A stretch of DNA of 7,158 nt from the NCBI GenBank assembly GCA_030670165.1, contig DAOVCF010000101.1, forward strand, positions 1 to 7,158, given 5' to 3'. Source of the DNA: Candidatus Stahliibacteriota bacterium (GTDB lineage: Bacteria; Hydrothermota; Tepidihabitantia; B3-TA06). The position numbers and the translations under genes were made by a program. The first letter of the stretch is position 1; each line of letters starts with the position of its first letter. Positions 5,964-7,158 of this stretch are shown piece by piece. A model generated the notes under the pieces. The model made no database searches. It had not been told where the DNA came from and was given only the letters and a program-made list of their open reading frames with translations.

Positions 5964-6419
5964 ATGGATGCAAAACCTCGCTTTATTGCAGACGCCATGC
6001 TGGGTAAGCTTGCACGCTGGCTAAGGGTTCTGGGCTGGGATGCGGAGTACGTGAAGGGACGCAAATCAGAAGAGTTACTGGAACAAGCAAGGAGTGAGGG
6101 AAAGATACTCCTCACCCGCAGGCAAGGCCTTGAGGATGAACGACTTGTGTTCATCGAAAGCGAGATTCTTGCCGATCAGTTGCGCCAGCTTGAAGAATTG
6201 TATAAAATCCTGACGCGCTCTGAGCCGTTTTCAAGATGCATCGCATGCAACGTTGCGCTGCAAGTTATTGATAAGGCTGAAGTTAAAGGCAAGGTCCCGT
6301 TCTACACCTTCCAGACCCAGCAGGAATTCTACCGCTGTCCGCGATGCAATAAAATCTTCTGGCCGGGGAGCCACCATGCGGCTATGTTACGAAAAATCAA
6401 GGGGTTAAAAGAATCCTGA
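5964..6419 (+). CDS. Mut7-C PIN-like domain and zinc-ribbon protein
   Basis: A 151-residue protein of the Mut7-C (PF01927-type) architecture: a PIN-like nuclease fold at about residues 6-85 followed by a treble-cysteine zinc ribbon. The opening RFIADAMLGKLARWLRVLGWD is the family signature, with the first active-site Asp at position 10. The strand KILLTRRQGL at 47-56 corresponds to the usual LLTRD motif, but the expected Asp is Arg53, and the acidic stretch normally after the second strand reads KGRKSEE, so catalysis may be altered or lost. Cys92, Cys95, Cys125 and Cys128, with FYTFQTQQEFYRCPRC and WPGSHH, form the conserved C-terminal part. It is probably an RNA-binding or RNA-cleaving protein; the substrate is unknown. 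ATG 5964 is chosen because ATGs at 5960 and 5968 are out of frame. It follows prfB in the same direction but has its own promoter. Confidence 0.9.
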   Translation: MDAKPRFIADAMLGKLARWLRVLGWDAEYVKGRKSEELLEQARSEGKILLTRRQGLEDERLVFIESEILADQLRQLEELYKILTRSEPFSRCIACNVALQVIDKAEVKGKVPFYTFQTQQEFYRCPRCNKIFWPGSHHAAMLRKIKGLKES

Positions 6420-6476
6420 AGATTTCCTGTCCTGCATTCTCCCTGGGTCCCCTGGGATGTGAATGAGGTGAAAAAA

Positions 6477-6531
6477 GGTGGTCAAAAGGTGGTCAAAAGG
6501 TGGACAAAAGTTGGACAAAAGATGGACAAAA
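6477..6531 (+). repeat. Five tandem 11-bp repeats with phased A-tracts
   Basis: Five contiguous copies of GGTGGTCAAAA or close variants: the first two are identical, the third changes T to A (GGTGGACAAAA), the fourth begins GT and the fifth GA. Each ends in AAAA, so the A-tracts repeat every 11 bases, close to one helical turn, and an A6 run lies one turn upstream at 6471-6476. This spacing predicts intrinsically curved DNA. T-runs continue at 6540-6543, 6550-6553 and 6558-6563. Confidence 0.9.
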
Positions 6532-6571
6532 TGGGGCGATTTTGGGGTATTTTGAGGTTTTTTGGGTGAAT

Positions 6572-6596
6572 CCCCGCCCCCTTTGTCCCCCTACCC
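6572..6596 (-). other. Canonical G-quadruplex motif on the minus strand
   Basis: Read on the minus strand there are four G-runs of 3, 5, 5 and 4 bases separated by loops of 2 (TA), 5 (ACAAA) and 1 (C), fitting the G3+N1-7 rule. The complementary C-runs could form an i-motif. It would be present in RNA reading past the end of the channel gene, where it might hinder polymerase; this role is speculative. Confidence 0.6.
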
Positions 6597-6686
6597 TATG
6601 AGTGCACCAGGTACTCAAGGGGCACACTGTCCCGTCAAGGGGTAGATTCGATGCCGTTCCTCTCCACCTCTCTCTCCCTGGTGGCG

Positions 6687-6716
6687 TTAGTACTCCCGTC
6701 GAGTGAGGAAGACTAA
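6687..6716. other. Bulged hairpin
   Basis: TTAGT (6687-6691) pairs with ACTAA (6712-6716), and inside it ACTC (6692-6695) pairs with GAGT (6701-6704) around the loop CCGTC, leaving a one-sided seven-base bulge GAGGAAG. No U-tract follows, so it is not a standard intrinsic terminator. It may be chance structure. Confidence 0.3.
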
Positions 6717-6745
6717 GGGGGAGGGGGAAAGGTCTTTTCTGCGAT

Positions 6746-6766
6746 CTTTTCGTGTCAAGCGAAAAG
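6746..6766 (-). terminator. Hairpin just after the channel gene, weak terminator candidate
   Basis: CTTTTCG (6746-6752) and CGAAAAG (6760-6766) form a perfect 7-bp stem with a seven-base loop, about 10 bases beyond the channel stop. The stem is AT-rich and the minus-strand sequence after it is not U-rich, so any termination here is more likely factor-assisted or the hairpin marks a processed 3' end. Confidence 0.35.
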
Positions 6767-6776
6767 GAGCATTAGG

Positions 6777-7151
6777 TTATCTGCCGAACCGCCGCGCGAT
6801 GATGGTAATAATCAGCCCTAAAAATACGTAGCCCATAATCACCTCAAAAACCACCGGAATCTGCGCCTGCCAGTTCAGCGGCGTTATATCCCCAAACCCC
6901 AACGTGGCAAAGGTTACGACCGAAAGGTAGAAGTACTGGAAGGCTGACGGAATCATCTCCGGTTTGAAGGCGAACTTGAACCAACCTGCCGCTCCTCCGC
7001 CCCAGTAGAGGAACCCGAAGAAGGCAATCACCCCCAACGCCCACAGCACCGTCCACAACCACCGCTCCCCAAAACCGGTAAGTATATGAAATATTGAAAG
7101 CCCAAACCAGCGGAAAAACTGTTTCTTTGACTTGGCGTCCTTTTTGGCCAT
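6777..7151 (-). CDS. Two-helix potassium-channel-like pore protein, probably 5' truncated by the window
   Basis: Contains the Ion_trans_2 pore module. Residues 31-50 (WLWTVLWALGVIAFFGFLYW) form the first membrane helix, a pore helix lies at about 69-82, the selectivity filter is TLGFGD at 83-88 (compare TVGYGD), and residues 98-119 form the second helix, ending ARRFGR. It is an inner-membrane, probably tetrameric, potassium-selective channel; selectivity is inferred from the filter. The visible ATG at 7151 is the first in the window, but the frame stays open upstream to the edge and only AAAGCTT precedes it, with no Shine-Dalgarno sequence. GFGERWLWTVLWALGV resembles the segment that follows an N-terminal regulatory or pentapeptide-repeat domain in longer bacterial channels, so the real start may lie outside. 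Stop is TAA at 6779-6777. Confidence in the pore module is high and in the start low. Confidence 0.87.
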   Translation of the reverse strand: MAKKDAKSKKQFFRWFGLSIFHILTGFGERWLWTVLWALGVIAFFGFLYWGGGAAGWFKFAFKPEMIPSAFQYFYLSVVTFATLGFGDITPLNWQAQIPVVFEVIMGYVFLGLIITIIARRFGR

Positions 7152-7158
7152 AAGCTTT

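Larger units (their letters stand above)
6420..6776. other. Gene-free convergent intergenic region with structured DNA
   Basis: This 357-base stretch separates the ends of the Mut7-C gene and the channel gene, which converge here. I find no protein-coding or tRNA gene. It holds the 11-bp tandem repeats, alternating G- and T-runs at 6533-6566, C-runs at 6572-6596, a direct repeat TCAAGGGG at 6615-6622 and 6635-6642, a pyrimidine-rich run near 6657-6679, a purine-rich run near 6705-6732 and two short hairpins. Neither convergent gene has an obvious intrinsic terminator with a U-tract. Confidence 0.7.

Noticed and set aside
6441..6458. Intrinsic terminator after the Mut7-C gene (TCCC/GGGA around the CCTGGG repeats)
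   Set aside because: The stem is short and interrupted, the loop is too tight and no U-tract follows.
6477..6531. CRISPR array
   Set aside because: Units are 11 bp and contiguous, with no unique spacers.
6459..6569. A 36-codon cationic small ORF across the 11-bp repeats
   Set aside because: It begins with GTG and has no Shine-Dalgarno or nearby promoter; an 11-bp repeat without stops is open in every frame, so the open frame is expected by chance. The Lys/Arg-rich, aromatic-tailed sequence would resemble a toxin or antimicrobial peptide, but that is not evidence of translation.
6600..6680. tRNA or other structured RNA gene near GTAGATTCGATGCC
   Set aside because: The T-loop-like string lacks matching stems, and no acceptor, D or anticodon arms can be drawn around it.

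Overview
This is bacterial chromosomal DNA. The anchor is a plus-strand block of housekeeping genes for transcription termination and translation: rho, rpmE (ribosomal protein bL31) and prfB (release factor 2). Next to it are a Mut7-C nuclease-like gene and several accessory genes, mostly on the minus strand. UGA is a normal stop here: prfB encodes RF2 with the classical UGA frameshift, and the Mut7-C gene ends in TGA. The lineage cannot be fixed from the sequence. A deep-branching, poorly cultivated bacterial phylum is only a guess, prompted by RF2 sitting where RF1 usually follows rpmE and by the mix of uncharacterised neighbours.

Layout, left to right. Minus strand, 1-517: the start of an unrecognised exported protein that runs off the left edge. 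Minus strand, 585-1583: a peptidase M15-like gene whose reading frame is intact except for a single in-frame TGA. Minus strand, 1694-2638: a patatin-like phospholipase. At 2672-2766 two outward-facing promoter-like signals flank a perfect 7-bp inverted repeat. Plus strand, about 2723-3051: the decayed remains of a cysteine-rich protein resembling the DUF3795 family. Plus strand, 3068-5922: rho, rpmE and prfB, with promoters before rho and rpmE; prfB begins one codon after the rpmE stop and is completed by a +1 frameshift. Plus strand, 5964-6419: the Mut7-C/zinc-ribbon protein. From 6420 to 6776 lies a gene-free stretch between converging genes, holding an 11-bp tandem repeat with phased A-tracts, a G-quadruplex motif and small hairpins. 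Minus strand, 6777 to the right edge: the pore module of a two-helix potassium-channel-like protein, probably the C-terminal part of a longer gene.

Rho, bL31 and RF2 serve transcription termination and translation, and prfB controls itself through RF2-sensitive frameshifting. I saw no convincing stem-plus-U-tract terminator anywhere, which fits reliance on Rho. Promoters are unusually easy to read: TTGACA or TTGACG, 16-17 bases, then a TATAAT-like box. Two of them (for the left-edge gene and the Mut7-C gene) place the predicted transcript start at or within a few bases of the ATG, suggesting leaderless mRNAs, whereas patatin, M15, rho and rpmE have clear Shine-Dalgarno sequences.

No wholly new multi-gene system is evident. 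The most useful leads are the single in-frame TGA in the M15 gene, the hidden DUF3795-like remnant, the Mut7-C protein lacking an expected acidic residue, the rpmE-prfB arrangement, and the structured 6420-6776 intergenic region.
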